The notes: generated by a model from the sequence alone, not told the origin. A stretch of 12,583 nt of DNA from SZUA-152 sp964401355 (GCA_964401355.1 CAYNYJ010000086.1:1-12583); one strand, 5' to 3'. Shown: positions 6,064-12,583, counted from the stretch's first letter. A program made the numbers and translations.

Positions 6064-6080
6064 GTGACGTCACGTGACGT
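6064..6080. promoter_or_regulatory. Overlapping palindromes upstream of gcvR
   Basis: GTGACGTCAC (6064-6073) and TCACGTGA (6070-6077) are perfect palindromes that overlap; the second is followed by CGT. They lie 21-37 bases upstream of the gcvR start codon. They could be a regulator site or a leader structure. I recognise no specific factor. Confidence 0.3.
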
Positions 6081-6194
6081 GTCGCTTTAATTCGGCGAGT
6101 TTATCACTATTATCTTTCAATTTTCCTGGGGGGGTTACGGCTTGCTCAGGGGCAAAAAAGTGTGCTCGGAACTGTTCTCAGTAGTACCTAGATG

Positions 6195-6223
6195 TTGTCA
6201 TCAACAGGGTGTAACAGTACCAT
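6195..6223 (+). promoter_or_regulatory. Candidate sigma-70 promoter of dapA
   Basis: TTGTCA (6195-6200) and TACCAT (6218-6223) are separated by exactly 17 bases and match the consensus boxes at 5 and 4 of 6 positions. They lie about 60 bases upstream of the dapA start. A small palindrome, TGTTG-TCAT-CAACA, overlaps the -35 box (6193-6206) and might be an operator. Confidence 0.45.
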
Positions 6224-6283
6224 TGCAGATTAACTTGAATTTTTGGGACCCGGATTTGTCCGGCCCTGTCGCGGAGAATACTC

Positions 6284-7159
6284 ATGTTTCACGGTAGTAT
6301 GGTGGCCCTGGTTACGCCCATGCGGGCGGACGGTACGGTCGACAATGAGTCCCTGGATGGGCTGGTGGATTTCCATGTCGAAAACGGCACCGACGCGATT
6401 ATCGCGGTGGGGACGACCGGTGAGTCGCCCACCTTGGACGAACGGGAGCATTGCGCAGTGATCCGGCGTGTCGTGGAACACGCTGCAGGCCGTATCTCCG
6501 TGATCGCGGGCACCGGTGCCAATTCCACTCGCGAGGCCATTGACCTCACCCGTTGCGCCATGGAAGCGGGCGCAGATGCCTGTCTGCTGGTCACGCCCTA
6601 TTACAATAAACCCACCCAGGAAGGGCTGTTCCTGCATCACCGCGCGGTAGCCGATGCGGTCTCGATCCCACAGATTCTTTATAACGTGCCGGGTCGCACC
6701 GCAGTGGACATGTTGCCAGAGACCGTTGAGCGTCTGGCGGCGATCAGCAATATCATCGGCATTAAAGAGGCTACCGGTGATCTCGTCCGTGGAAGGGAGA
6801 TTCTCGACCGCTGTGGCGACAAGCTGGATTTGTACAGTGGTGATGATGCCACCGCCATGGAGCTGATTCTCGCCGGTGCCAAGGGAGACATCTCTGTCAC
6901 TGCCAACATCGCCCCCAAGGCCATGCACGAGATGTGCGCCGCCGCGCTGCGAGGGGATCGCGCCGCGGCCGAACGCATCAACACTCAACTGATGCCGCTG
7001 CACGAAAACCTGTTTCTTGAAGCGAATCCTATCCCGGTGAAATGGGCCTTGCAGGAAATGCAGCGGATTCCCGTCGGCATTCGTCTGCCGCTCACGCCGC
7101 TGGCGGAATCCTGCCGGGATACCTTGCGGGCAGCGATGCGAGAGGCGGGTGTATTGTAG
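6284..7159 (+). CDS. dapA: 4-hydroxy-tetrahydrodipicolinate synthase
   Basis: The product has 291 residues, a normal length for this TIM-barrel enzyme. It condenses pyruvate with aspartate semialdehyde, the first committed step toward diaminopimelate and lysine. The catalytic set is complete at the same positions as in E. coli: T44 and T45 in VGTTGES, Y107 in PYYNKPTQ, Y133 and R138 in LYNVPGRT, and the Schiff-base lysine K161 in IGIKEATGD. The ATG at 6284 has GGAGA upstream at normal spacing. It is the first gene of dapA-bamC-MBL hydrolase-purC. The divergent gcvR gene lies 240 bases away and shares this promoter region. The enzyme is cytoplasmic. Confidence 0.97.
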   Translation: MFHGSMVALVTPMRADGTVDNESLDGLVDFHVENGTDAIIAVGTTGESPTLDEREHCAVIRRVVEHAAGRISVIAGTGANSTREAIDLTRCAMEAGADACLLVTPYYNKPTQEGLFLHHRAVADAVSIPQILYNVPGRTAVDMLPETVERLAAISNIIGIKEATGDLVRGREILDRCGDKLDLYSGDDATAMELILAGAKGDISVTANIAPKAMHEMCAAALRGDRAAAERINTQLMPLHENLFLEANPIPVKWALQEMQRIPVGIRLPLTPLAESCRDTLRAAMREAGVL

Positions 7160-7239
7160 TGTGGTGAGTGTTCCGATTCATTATTCACAGTCTTTTTGCC
7201 AATAACGACTTTACCGATTTAAGAGTAGGTGAGAATGTA

Positions 7240-8331
7240 ATGCCGATGTTTTCTGTTTGTCCGTCCCTGACTGTTCATTCCCTCAGCCGTTTGTTGCTGG
7301 TGGGTGCCGTAACAACCATGCTGGCTGCCTGTAGCTGGTTTGGCGGTGGTGATCCCGAGGCCGAAAATGCGTTGATCTTGTCGCCCTTGGAAATCCCGCC
7401 TGATCTGATCAGCCCGGTAGGCGACCCGCGTCTGGCCCGGCCTGCTCTGCCCACGGTGATTCCCGCCAAAACGGTTGTGGTGGATAACAACAGCCTCGCG
7501 GCTTCGTCCGCGGATTGCGATTGTAATGAACTTCCCAGCATCGGTGAACGCGTGCTGCCCGCGGGCAAAGGTGTGCAACGCATGCGTGAAGGGCAACGCC
7601 GCTGGTTGATGGTGCAGGCCGAGCCCGAGCAGGTGTGGCCACTGGCGCGCGGTTTTTTGGAAATGCGCGGTTACCGTGTCGCGCGAGACGAACCCGCCAT
7701 CGGCCTGCTGGAGACCGATTGGAAAGCCGTGTTTGCTGACGATGCATCCGCCAGTAGCGCTGAGGCTAACTGGCGCGAGCGCCTGAGGATTCGTATCGAG
7801 CCCGCCGAGCAAGTGGGACGTACCGAAATTTTTCTCACTCAGCGCCACAGCCAGCGCGTGTCCGGTGAATGGGCGCTGCGCCCGGCCGATACTGACCGTG
7901 CCGTTGAGATGCTGAATCGTCTGGCGCGTCATTTGGCGGCGGAGGAGGTGCAAGATGCGATACCGCTACAGCCGCTTAATGCGCGCATCGAGTCCGATGC
8001 TGACGGCCACACCGTGCTGCAAATCAAGACCACTTTTGACCAAGCCTGGCGTCGTACCCGTCTGGCCCTGGATGCGCTGGGTTTCACCATTGAAGACCAG
8101 AATCGCGCCAATCGCACCTTTTACGTCTACAACGAATTGCCTTCGGGCCTGAGCGAAGATGACTTGAGATTTGGTAAACCCAGGAGCGCCACGGTGCGGG
8201 AAGAATACCGGCTGCAATTGCAGGAGCGCGATGAATACATCAACCTCAGCATGCGCAACAAGGCCGGACAGGTGGATGAATCCCTGGTGGCACGGCATGT
8301 ACTGACCTTGTTGCTAGGCCAGTTTCAGTAA
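7240..8331 (+). CDS. bamC: Outer-membrane assembly lipoprotein BamC
   Basis: I start at the ATG at 7240, which has AGGTGAG about six bases upstream, rather than the in-frame ATG at 7168. This gives 363 residues, close to the usual 340-370. The first 31 residues are a lipoprotein signal ending in the lipobox MLAAC, so the mature protein is lipid-anchored at C31. Then comes a flexible acidic, Pro-rich linker and two helix-grip domains: the first carries RRWLMVQAEPEQVWPLARGFLEMRGY, the second TVLQIKTTFDQAWRRTRLALDALGF. This is the NlpB/DapX family. It is a component of the BAM complex that inserts beta-barrel proteins into the outer membrane. The position right after dapA is conserved in Gammaproteobacteria. 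Confidence 0.92.
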   Translation: MPMFSVCPSLTVHSLSRLLLVGAVTTMLAACSWFGGGDPEAENALILSPLEIPPDLISPVGDPRLARPALPTVIPAKTVVVDNNSLAASSADCDCNELPSIGERVLPAGKGVQRMREGQRRWLMVQAEPEQVWPLARGFLEMRGYRVARDEPAIGLLETDWKAVFADDASASSAEANWRERLRIRIEPAEQVGRTEIFLTQRHSQRVSGEWALRPADTDRAVEMLNRLARHLAAEEVQDAIPLQPLNARIESDADGHTVLQIKTTFDQAWRRTRLALDALGFTIEDQNRANRTFYVYNELPSGLSEDDLRFGKPRSATVREEYRLQLQERDEYINLSMRNKAGQVDESLVARHVLTLLLGQFQ

Positions 8332-8350
8332 GCGTTTGTAGAGAATCGTT

Positions 8351-9109
8351 ATGCGCTTTGCGTCCCTCGGTAGCGGCAGTCGCGGCAACGGCACCCTGGT
8401 TGAGCAGGGCGACACCTGCGTGCTGGTGGACTGCGGTTTTTCGGTGAAAGAAACGGAGCGGCGTTTAGCTACACTGGGGCGTTCGGCAGAGTCGATCAAT
8501 GCCGTACTGGTGACTCATGAACACGGCGATCACATCAACGGGGTGGGTGCTCTGGCACGCAAATACGCGATCCCGGTGTGGGCGACGGAAGGGACTTTTG
8601 GCGCGGATCGTTTGGGTGCAAATATCGAAAAAAAACGTATTTGCAGCCATACGTCCTTTGCCATCGGTGATCTTGAAGTGCAACCGTTTCCGGTGCCGCA
8701 TGATGCGCGTGAACCCTGCCAGTTTGTGTTTGGCAATGGCGACAAACGACTGGGCCTGTTGACCGACGTCGGCAGTCGTACGCCGCATTTGGAACAACAG
8801 CTGTCGGGCTGCGATGCGTTGATACTGGAATGCAATCACGACACGCAATTGTTAGCGAACGGTGAGTATCCGCCGTCACTGAAACGACGGGTGGGAGGGG
8901 ATCTCGGTCACTTAAGTAATGTGCAGGCCGCCGATATTCTCAGCCGATTAGATAACTCGAAACTGACCCAGCTGGTGGCCGCACACTTGAGTGAAAAACA
9001 CAACACACCGTCGCTGGCGCAGGAGGCGCTTGCCGAAGTACTGGGTTGCGCAACAGACTGGATCAGTGTGGCAGATCAACAAGCGGGATACGATTGGCGG
9101 GATGTTTAA
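8351..9109 (+). CDS. MBL-fold metallohydrolase (YycJ/WalJ-like)
   Basis: The product has 252 residues and no signal peptide, so it is expected to be cytoplasmic. The metallo-beta-lactamase core begins with FASLGSGSRGNGTLVEQG. The zinc or manganese motif HEHGDH covers H56-H61, followed by H117 (VPHDAREP), D139 (LLTDVG), a CNHD segment (161-164), H187 (GDLGHLSN) and H212 (AAHLSEKHN). This set matches the YycJ/WalJ subfamily, close to PhnP and RNase Z-like phosphodiesterases. The substrate is unproven; a nucleic-acid or nucleotide phosphodiester role is possible. It lies 19 bases after bamC, and a homologue holds the same position between bamC and purC in Pseudomonas. The heptad-repeat hairpin follows directly. 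Confidence 0.9.
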   Translation: MRFASLGSGSRGNGTLVEQGDTCVLVDCGFSVKETERRLATLGRSAESINAVLVTHEHGDHINGVGALARKYAIPVWATEGTFGADRLGANIEKKRICSHTSFAIGDLEVQPFPVPHDAREPCQFVFGNGDKRLGLLTDVGSRTPHLEQQLSGCDALILECNHDTQLLANGEYPPSLKRRVGGDLGHLSNVQAADILSRLDNSKLTQLVAAHLSEKHNTPSLAQEALAEVLGCATDWISVADQQAGYDWRDV

Positions 9110-9113
9110 CGAC

Positions 9114-9192
9114 AAGTGCTAAGGACTAAGTGCTAAGGACTGAGTGGTAGTTTAACCATCCAGTCCTTTAGTCCTTTAGTCCTTAGTCCTTT
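9114..9192. repeat. Heptad-repeat inverted element in the purC leader
   Basis: On the left are AAGTGCT, AAGGACT, AAGTGCT, AAGGACT and GAGTGGT (9114-9148). On the right are AGTCCTT units, some with an extra T (9162-9192). AAGGACTG (9135-9142) pairs perfectly with CAGTCCTT (9161-9168), and TGGT with ACCA inside, closing a 6-base loop. It fills almost the whole gap between the MBL gene and purC and ends 20 bases before the purC start codon. Confidence 0.85.
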
Positions 9193-9212
9193 ATTTACAG
9201 TGAGCTGAAACC

Positions 9213-9926
9213 ATGAAAAAACTCGATAAACTCTATGCAGGCAAGGCCAAGTCGGTTTATTACACCGACGATGAAAACAAATTGATTCTGCACTACCGTA
9301 ACGATACCTCTGCCTTTGATGGCGAAAAAATCGAACAGTTGGATCGCAAGGGTGAGATCAACAACAAGTTCAGCGCTTTTATCATGGAGAAACTGGAGGC
9401 CGCGGGGGTGCCGACGCATCATGAAGGACTGCTGTCGGCAGAGGAGTCTGTGGTCAAAAAACTTGACATGTTTCCCATCGAGTGTGTGGTGCGTAACATT
9501 GCCGCGGGGAGTCTATGTAAACGTTTGGGGATTGAGGAAGGCATTAATCTCAGTCCGCCGATCTTCGAGTTTTTTCTTAAGAATGATGGTCTGCATGACC
9601 CGATGATTAACGAATACCACATTCGCTCATTTGCTTGGGCCGATGACGAGGCCATCGAAAAAATGAAAGCGCTGACGTTCAAAGTGAATGACGTGCTGAC
9701 TCTGTTGTTTGCGGACGCCGATATGCTACTGGTGGATTACAAGCTGGAGTTTGGACGCTTTCAGGGCAAGATTTATTTGGGTGACGAATTCAGTCCCGAT
9801 GGTTGTCGTCTGTGGGATGTTGAAACCCGCAAAAAACTCGACAAAGACCGTTTCCGCCAGGGTCTGGGTGGGGTGGTCGAGGCCTACGAAGAAGTGGCTC
9901 GGCGTGTGGGTGTGGATTTGTCTTAA
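9213..9926 (+). CDS. purC: Phosphoribosylaminoimidazole-succinocarboxamide synthase (SAICAR synthetase)
   Basis: The product has 237 residues, the typical bacterial length. It joins CAIR with aspartate using ATP, the eighth step of purine synthesis, in the cytoplasm. The nucleotide-binding start YAGKAKSVYYTDD (8-20) is present. The two family signatures follow: LDMFPIECVVRNIAAGSL (84-101) and LVDYKLEFG (173-181), then DEFSPDGCRLWD (191-202). The start at 9213 has only a weak GTGAG upstream. The preceding heptad hairpin separates it from the MBL gene, so it may have its own promoter or be attenuated. I saw no PurR box. A strong terminator follows 15 bases after the stop codon. Confidence 0.97.
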   Translation: MKKLDKLYAGKAKSVYYTDDENKLILHYRNDTSAFDGEKIEQLDRKGEINNKFSAFIMEKLEAAGVPTHHEGLLSAEESVVKKLDMFPIECVVRNIAAGSLCKRLGIEEGINLSPPIFEFFLKNDGLHDPMINEYHIRSFAWADDEAIEKMKALTFKVNDVLTLLFADADMLLVDYKLEFGRFQGKIYLGDEFSPDGCRLWDVETRKKLDKDRFRQGLGGVVEAYEEVARRVGVDLS

Positions 9927-9941
9927 AATCCGTATCGAGGG

Positions 9942-9965
9942 ACGAGGGTGGATGCCCTCGTTTTT
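9942..9965 (+). terminator. Intrinsic terminator of purC
   Basis: ACGAGGG (9942-9948) and CCCTCGT (9955-9961) form a perfect 7-bp stem with a 6-base loop, TGGATG. The run TTTTT follows. It lies 15 bases after the purC stop codon and ends the dapA-purC unit. Confidence 0.88.
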
Positions 9966-10028
9966 CGTTACCGGGTAATCCGTACACGGATTTTCACCGA
10001 TTGCCTGGCGCTGCTCTTGCTTAATCCG

Positions 10029-10055
10029 AAACCCATAGCCTCTATGGGTTTTTCC
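10029..10055 (+). terminator. Second terminator-like hairpin
   Basis: AAACCCATAG (10029-10038) pairs perfectly with CTATGGGTTT (10042-10051) with a 3-base loop, and T residues continue downstream. It could act in either direction, because A's precede it on the other strand. It is backup termination for purC or an insulator. Confidence 0.65.
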
Positions 10056-10083
10056 TTAATTTTTCCGTAAATTGTTCTGATAA

Positions 10084-10111
10084 CCTCATTGAAATTATGA
10101 GGATTTTTTTT
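10084..10111 (+). terminator. Third terminator-like hairpin
   Basis: CCTCAT (10084-10089) and ATGAGG (10097-10102) pair around a 7-base loop and are followed by A and eight T's (10104-10111). It ends immediately before the sigma-28-like promoter, so it shields that promoter from readthrough. Confidence 0.75.
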
Positions 10112-10117
10112 GCACGC

Positions 10118-10145
10118 TAAAGTTTGATTTCACCATTGCCGATAT
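10118..10145 (+). promoter_or_regulatory. Sigma-28 (FliA) type promoter of the chemoreceptor gene
   Basis: TAAAGTTT (10118-10125) and GCCGATAT (10138-10145) match the flagellar sigma-28 consensus TAAAGTTT / GCCGATAA at 15 of 16 positions. The spacer is 12 bases, one more than the classic 11. It lies about 140 bases upstream of a methyl-accepting chemotaxis gene, the expected type of target. Confidence 0.7.
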
Positions 10146-10231
10146 TTTCAGACAGTAAGCAGTAAAAGTTTAATCGTCGAGTCCTCATGTTGTACGACGC
10201 GTTTGCAATCACAAGGAGGTCGTTTCTAAGG

Positions 10232-10264
10232 GTGCAACCTAAAGAATACGGTAAGGAATACTGA
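10232..10264 (+). CDS. Possible leader peptide of 10 residues (VQPKEYGKEY)
   Basis: A GTG at 10232 follows a perfect Shine-Dalgarno AAGGAGGT (10213-10220, 11 bases away, longer than ideal). The frame ends in TGA at 10262-10264, overlapping an ATG at 10264. Whether it is translated is unknown; it is listed because the strongest ribosome site in the region has no other start behind it. Confidence 0.25.
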   Translation: MQPKEYGKEY

Positions 10265-10287
10265 TGTGGATGTGGGGTAATACATGA
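10264..10287 (+). CDS. Possible leader peptide of 7 residues (MWMWGNT)
   Basis: The ATG at 10264 has AAGGA at good spacing. Its TGA stop (10285-10287) overlaps the chemoreceptor ATG at 10284 in an ATGA arrangement, which is typical of translational coupling. The chemoreceptor's own ribosome site (GGGG, six bases upstream) is poor. It is unproven. Confidence 0.25.
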   Translation: MWMWGNT

Positions 10288-12299
10288 AATTTCTGTCCAA
10301 TTTGTCCATCAAAATAAAAATTATTGCCGGCTTCGGCTTGATGCAGGTCATTATTGCGGTGATCTCGGTGAGCGCTTTAGTGAGCCTGTCGGCCATGCAG
10401 CAGGATGTGGTGACTATCGCTGACGACATTCAACCGGCAGTGCTCGATGCCAGTGAACTGCAATTCCGATTGGAGAAGGCCAATAGTTCTCTGGGTTTTT
10501 ATCTGCTGAGTCAAGAAGAGAGTCACAAACAAACCTATCTGGACAGCTTGCAACGGGTCGATGAAATTCTCACCGAGATGCGGGGCATGGTACAGTCCGA
10601 CGCCAGTATTGCAGAGTCGGTGGAATCGATTGCCGCGGACGTGGAAATCTTTAAAAGTTACCAGAAGCGCATGCTGCACCTGGCCACCAGCGCCGTCGAT
10701 AATATTCCCGCCATGCGATATGCGGCACAGAACATCAATCCTCTCAGCCAGCAATTGTTGCAACTGGTGAGCGGCATGATCCAGACCGAAAGTGATGAAG
10801 AGGCGACGGAGGAACGTCGGCGCCTGCTGCTGGAGCTGGAGAGTTTGCGGTACGGCTGGGCCAATATCATGAATGGCCTGCGGGCCTATCTGGCCTTTCG
10901 GGCAGAATCTACAATCACCGAGATGACGCTTTATCGTGAAAGCGTAGAGACCACCCTGGCGCGCATTATGCCATTTGAGGATGCGCTGACTCTGGATCAG
11001 GCCGATGCCCTAGAACAGTTTTTACCCCTTAAAGACGAAGTCTTCATCCACCTGGAAAAGGTGGTCGAGCTGCATGGCGGTAAGGCCTGGCGCACCGATG
11101 CGCATATAATCCGCACTGAAATCGGCCCATTGCTTGATAGCGTCGGCGGAAAACTGCAAAAACTGGTCGGTGATCTGCGAGCCCGGGTGGTGACCACCAG
11201 TGATGAATTGGTCGAGCAGGTCGCCGGTACCAACACCCTGGTGAGTGTGATGTTAATTATTGGATTGGTGTTAGGGGGAGCGATCGCCTGGGCCATCATG
11301 AAAGTGATTGTTGCGCCGTTACAAACTGCACTGGATGCCATGGCAGATATTGTGGGTGGTGAAGGGGATCTGACTCGCCGCCTGGATGATTCCAGTCGGG
11401 ACGAAATCGGCAAACTGGCCCATGGCTTCAACATGTTTGCCAGTATGATCCACCATATCGTCAAAGAAATTATTAGCTATACCAAGCAATTGACCCGCTC
11501 GGCGGATCGCTTGAGCGTGATCACGGAAGAAACCAGTTACGGCGTGGATCGCCAACAGACGCAAACCGACGAAGTTGTGGCGGCGGTGAATGAATTGGCG
11601 GCAACCGGGCAGGAAGTGGCACGCAATACCGCGGAGGCTGCGGAGGCCGCACAAAATGCCGATACCGCTGCTGCGGAAGGACGGGCTGTGGTGGGCAAAA
11701 CCATTGATGCTATTGAACGCCTGGCCGAAGAAATTGAGGGTGCCGGTGAGGTGATTAATCGCCTTGAGGCCGATAGTGAGGCCATTGGCGGTGTGTTGGA
11801 TGTGATTCGTAGTATTGCCGAACAGACCAATTTGCTGGCCTTGAATGCGGCTATCGAAGCAGCCCGTGCCGGTGAACAAGGCCGAGGATTTGCGGTGGTG
11901 GCCGATGAGGTGCGCACCCTGGCCTCGCGTACCCAGAAATCGACGTCCGAAATTCAAATTATGATTGAGCGTTTGCAGGTGGGCTCCCGGGAAGCGGTGA
12001 AGGTGATTGGCAAGAGTAAAGAGCGTGCCAGCTCAACGGTTAATCAGGCAGTGCAAGCGGGCGCGTCCCTGCAATCTATTTCCGAGGCAGTGACGATCAT
12101 CAATGAAATGAACGTACAAATCGCCACCGCTGCAGAGGAGCAAAACGCGGTGGCGGAGAATATCAACCAGTCGGTAGTGACGATCAGTGAAATCACAGAG
12201 CAGACGGCGGCGGGTGCCCAGCAGACGGCGTCAGCCAGTAACGAACTCAATGAGTTGGCTGAACACCTGTCCGGCATGGTGAAAAAATTTAAGGTCTAG
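10284..12299 (+). CDS. Methyl-accepting chemotaxis protein with large helical sensor
   Basis: The product has 671 residues and sits in the inner membrane as a chemoreceptor signalling to CheA/CheW. The first membrane helix is about 11-36, the periplasmic sensor 37-317, the second helix about 318-338, the HAMP domain about 339-392 (with a conserved VAPL start and GDLTRR), and the signalling domain about 395-671. The hairpin tip IAEQTNLLALNAAIEAARAGEQGRGFAVVADEVRTLASRT (511-550) is textbook. The sensor is about 280 residues, mostly helix by appearance and with no cysteine, a size compatible with a double four-helix (HBM-type) domain; ligand unknown. There is no C-terminal NWETF-like CheR tether. 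A sigma-28-like promoter precedes it. Confidence 0.95.
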   Translation: MKFLSNLSIKIKIIAGFGLMQVIIAVISVSALVSLSAMQQDVVTIADDIQPAVLDASELQFRLEKANSSLGFYLLSQEESHKQTYLDSLQRVDEILTEMRGMVQSDASIAESVESIAADVEIFKSYQKRMLHLATSAVDNIPAMRYAAQNINPLSQQLLQLVSGMIQTESDEEATEERRRLLLELESLRYGWANIMNGLRAYLAFRAESTITEMTLYRESVETTLARIMPFEDALTLDQADALEQFLPLKDEVFIHLEKVVELHGGKAWRTDAHIIRTEIGPLLDSVGGKLQKLVGDLRARVVTTSDELVEQVAGTNTLVSVMLIIGLVLGGAIAWAIMKVIVAPLQTALDAMADIVGGEGDLTRRLDDSSRDEIGKLAHGFNMFASMIHHIVKEIISYTKQLTRSADRLSVITEETSYGVDRQQTQTDEVVAAVNELAATGQEVARNTAEAAEAAQNADTAAAEGRAVVGKTIDAIERLAEEIEGAGEVINRLEADSEAIGGVLDVIRSIAEQTNLLALNAAIEAARAGEQGRGFAVVADEVRTLASRTQKSTSEIQIMIERLQVGSREAVKVIGKSKERASSTVNQAVQAGASLQSISEAVTIINEMNVQIATAAEEQNAVAENINQSVVTISEITEQTAAGAQQTASASNELNELAEHLSGMVKKFKV

Positions 12300-12308
12300 T
12301 CAAAAGAT

Positions 12309-12329
12309 AGTGCTGAGTGCTGAGTGCTG
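12309..12329. repeat. Heptad repeat, 3 units of AGTGCTG
   Basis: Three exact AGTGCTG units begin ten bases after the chemoreceptor stop codon. They face the long AGCACTN array at 12490-12583 in inverted orientation, about 160 bases away. Confidence 0.85.
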
Positions 12330-12339
12330 AGTTAAAATC

Positions 12340-12454
12340 AGTGCGTAGGTTGGGCTGCCAACAGTAGACGTCTTACAGCGAGGGACGAAGCCCAACAACG
12401 AGGATCTCGAAACCTGAACGTTGGGGTTCGCAAGCTTACCTCAACCTACGCACT
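12340..12454. repeat. 115-bp palindromic intergenic element (GTAGGTTGGG type) with direct repeats
   Basis: The ends AGTGCGTAGGTT (12340-12351) and AACCTACGCACT (12443-12454) are perfect inverted repeats. Inside, GTTGGGCT (12349-12356) pairs with AGCCCAAC (12389-12396), and GTTGGGGT (12420-12427) pairs with ACCTCAAC (12438-12445) with one mismatch, so two hairpins form. It resembles the widespread GTAGGTTGGG...CCCAACCTACG non-coding repeats of Proteobacteria. It is flanked by 18-base near-identical direct repeats ending CTGAGTTAAAATC (12322-12339 and 12455-12472), a possible target duplication. It encodes nothing. Confidence 0.72.
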
Positions 12455-12489
12455 GAGGACTGAGTTAAAATCTGCGGGTTTCCCCACTT

Positions 12490-12583
12490 AGCACTCAGTC
12501 CTTAGCACTCAGCACTCAGCACTCAGCACTCAGCACTCAGCACTCAGCACTAAGCACTAAGCACTAAGCACTAAGCACTAAGC
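12490..12583. repeat. Long heptad tandem array, 13 full units, running off the window
   Basis: Units start at 12490 and follow every seven bases: AGCACTC, AGTCCTT, six more AGCACTC, then five AGCACTA, then a partial AGC. The switch of the seventh base from C to A is clean, which suggests growth by local duplication of one variant. The array continues past 12583. Confidence 0.93.

Larger units (their letters stand above)
9927..10283. other. 357-base gene-free region between purC and the chemoreceptor
   Basis: No normal protein gene was found. In order it holds the purC terminator, a small hairpin AATCCG-TACA-CGGATT (9977-9992), two further terminator-like hairpins (10029-10055 and 10084-10111), a sigma-28-like promoter (10118-10145), a Shine-Dalgarno sequence AAGGAGGT (10213-10220), and two possible tiny leader frames up to the chemoreceptor start. 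Confidence 0.7.

Noticed and set aside
6040..6120. TTGAAA as a -35 box for gcvR
   Set aside because: No acceptable -10 box lies 16-18 bases downstream on the minus strand.
6230..7003. 257-residue open frame on the minus strand opposite dapA
   Set aside because: It is wholly antisense to dapA, whose catalytic residues are all intact. Its composition is low-complexity for a protein, and it has no recognisable motif or ribosome site.
7219..7953. 244-residue open frame on the minus strand opposite bamC
   Set aside because: It is a shadow of the clear BamC lipoprotein; a G+C-rich antisense frame stays open by chance.
10150..10283. Cyclic-di-GMP riboswitch ahead of the chemoreceptor
   Set aside because: I could not find the conserved core sequences of the known aptamer class in this leader.
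11319..11957. 212-residue open frame on the minus strand opposite the chemoreceptor
   Set aside because: It is antisense to the most conserved part of the signalling domain and has no protein-like motif.
12490..12583. CRISPR array
   Set aside because: The units are 7 bases, directly abutting, with no spacers and no cas genes in view.

Overview
The window looks like the chromosome of a gammaproteobacterium, plausibly a free-living, motile, sulfur- or metal-influenced lineage. The strongest evidence is synteny. The blocks bcp / gcvR and, divergently, dapA-bamC-MBL hydrolase-purC reproduce an order known from Pseudomonas, and in shorter form from E. coli. Proteins with a Tat signal, a haem-binding CxxCH and a DUF1566 (Lcl-type) domain, plus a chemoreceptor, fit a respiring swimmer. 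Species cannot be told from the window.

Layout. Positions 1-260 (-) hold the start of an exported DUF1566 protein that runs off the left edge. Positions 377-1954 (-) hold a two-gene unit, a Tat-exported metallophosphoesterase followed by a monohaem cytochrome c, closed by a strong intrinsic terminator at 311-353. A 641-base gene-free region (1955-2595) carries a diverged duplication of the sequence just upstream of oxyR and a long imperfect hairpin. An OxyR-type LysR regulator with both redox cysteines follows (2596-3507, +). On the minus strand come bcp (a peroxiredoxin) and a small helical protein (3688-4453), then an IS481-type insertion sequence (4617-5470) lying between bcp and gcvR (5513-6043). 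From 6284 to 9926 dapA, bamC, an MBL-fold hydrolase and purC run rightward and end in a terminator. After several hairpins, a sigma-28-like promoter precedes a large methyl-accepting chemotaxis protein (10284-12299). The last 284 bases are repeats only.

The genes fall into three themes. One is periplasmic redox chemistry and peroxide response: the cytochrome and metallophosphoesterase pair, OxyR and Bcp. The second is core housekeeping: lysine and cell-wall precursor synthesis (DapA), outer-membrane assembly (BamC) and purine synthesis (PurC). The third is chemotaxis.

The least ordinary features are intergenic. A family of 7-base repeats (AGTGCTA/AGTGCTG and its complement AGCACTN, with AGGACTN/AGTCCTN variants) sits in four separate places, always outside genes and often as facing inverted arms. 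The IS481 element lies between two such arms, and a 115-bp palindromic element lies between direct repeats beside others. The metallophosphoesterase/cytochrome pair is the best candidate for an under-described biochemical system; the proposed function is an inference.
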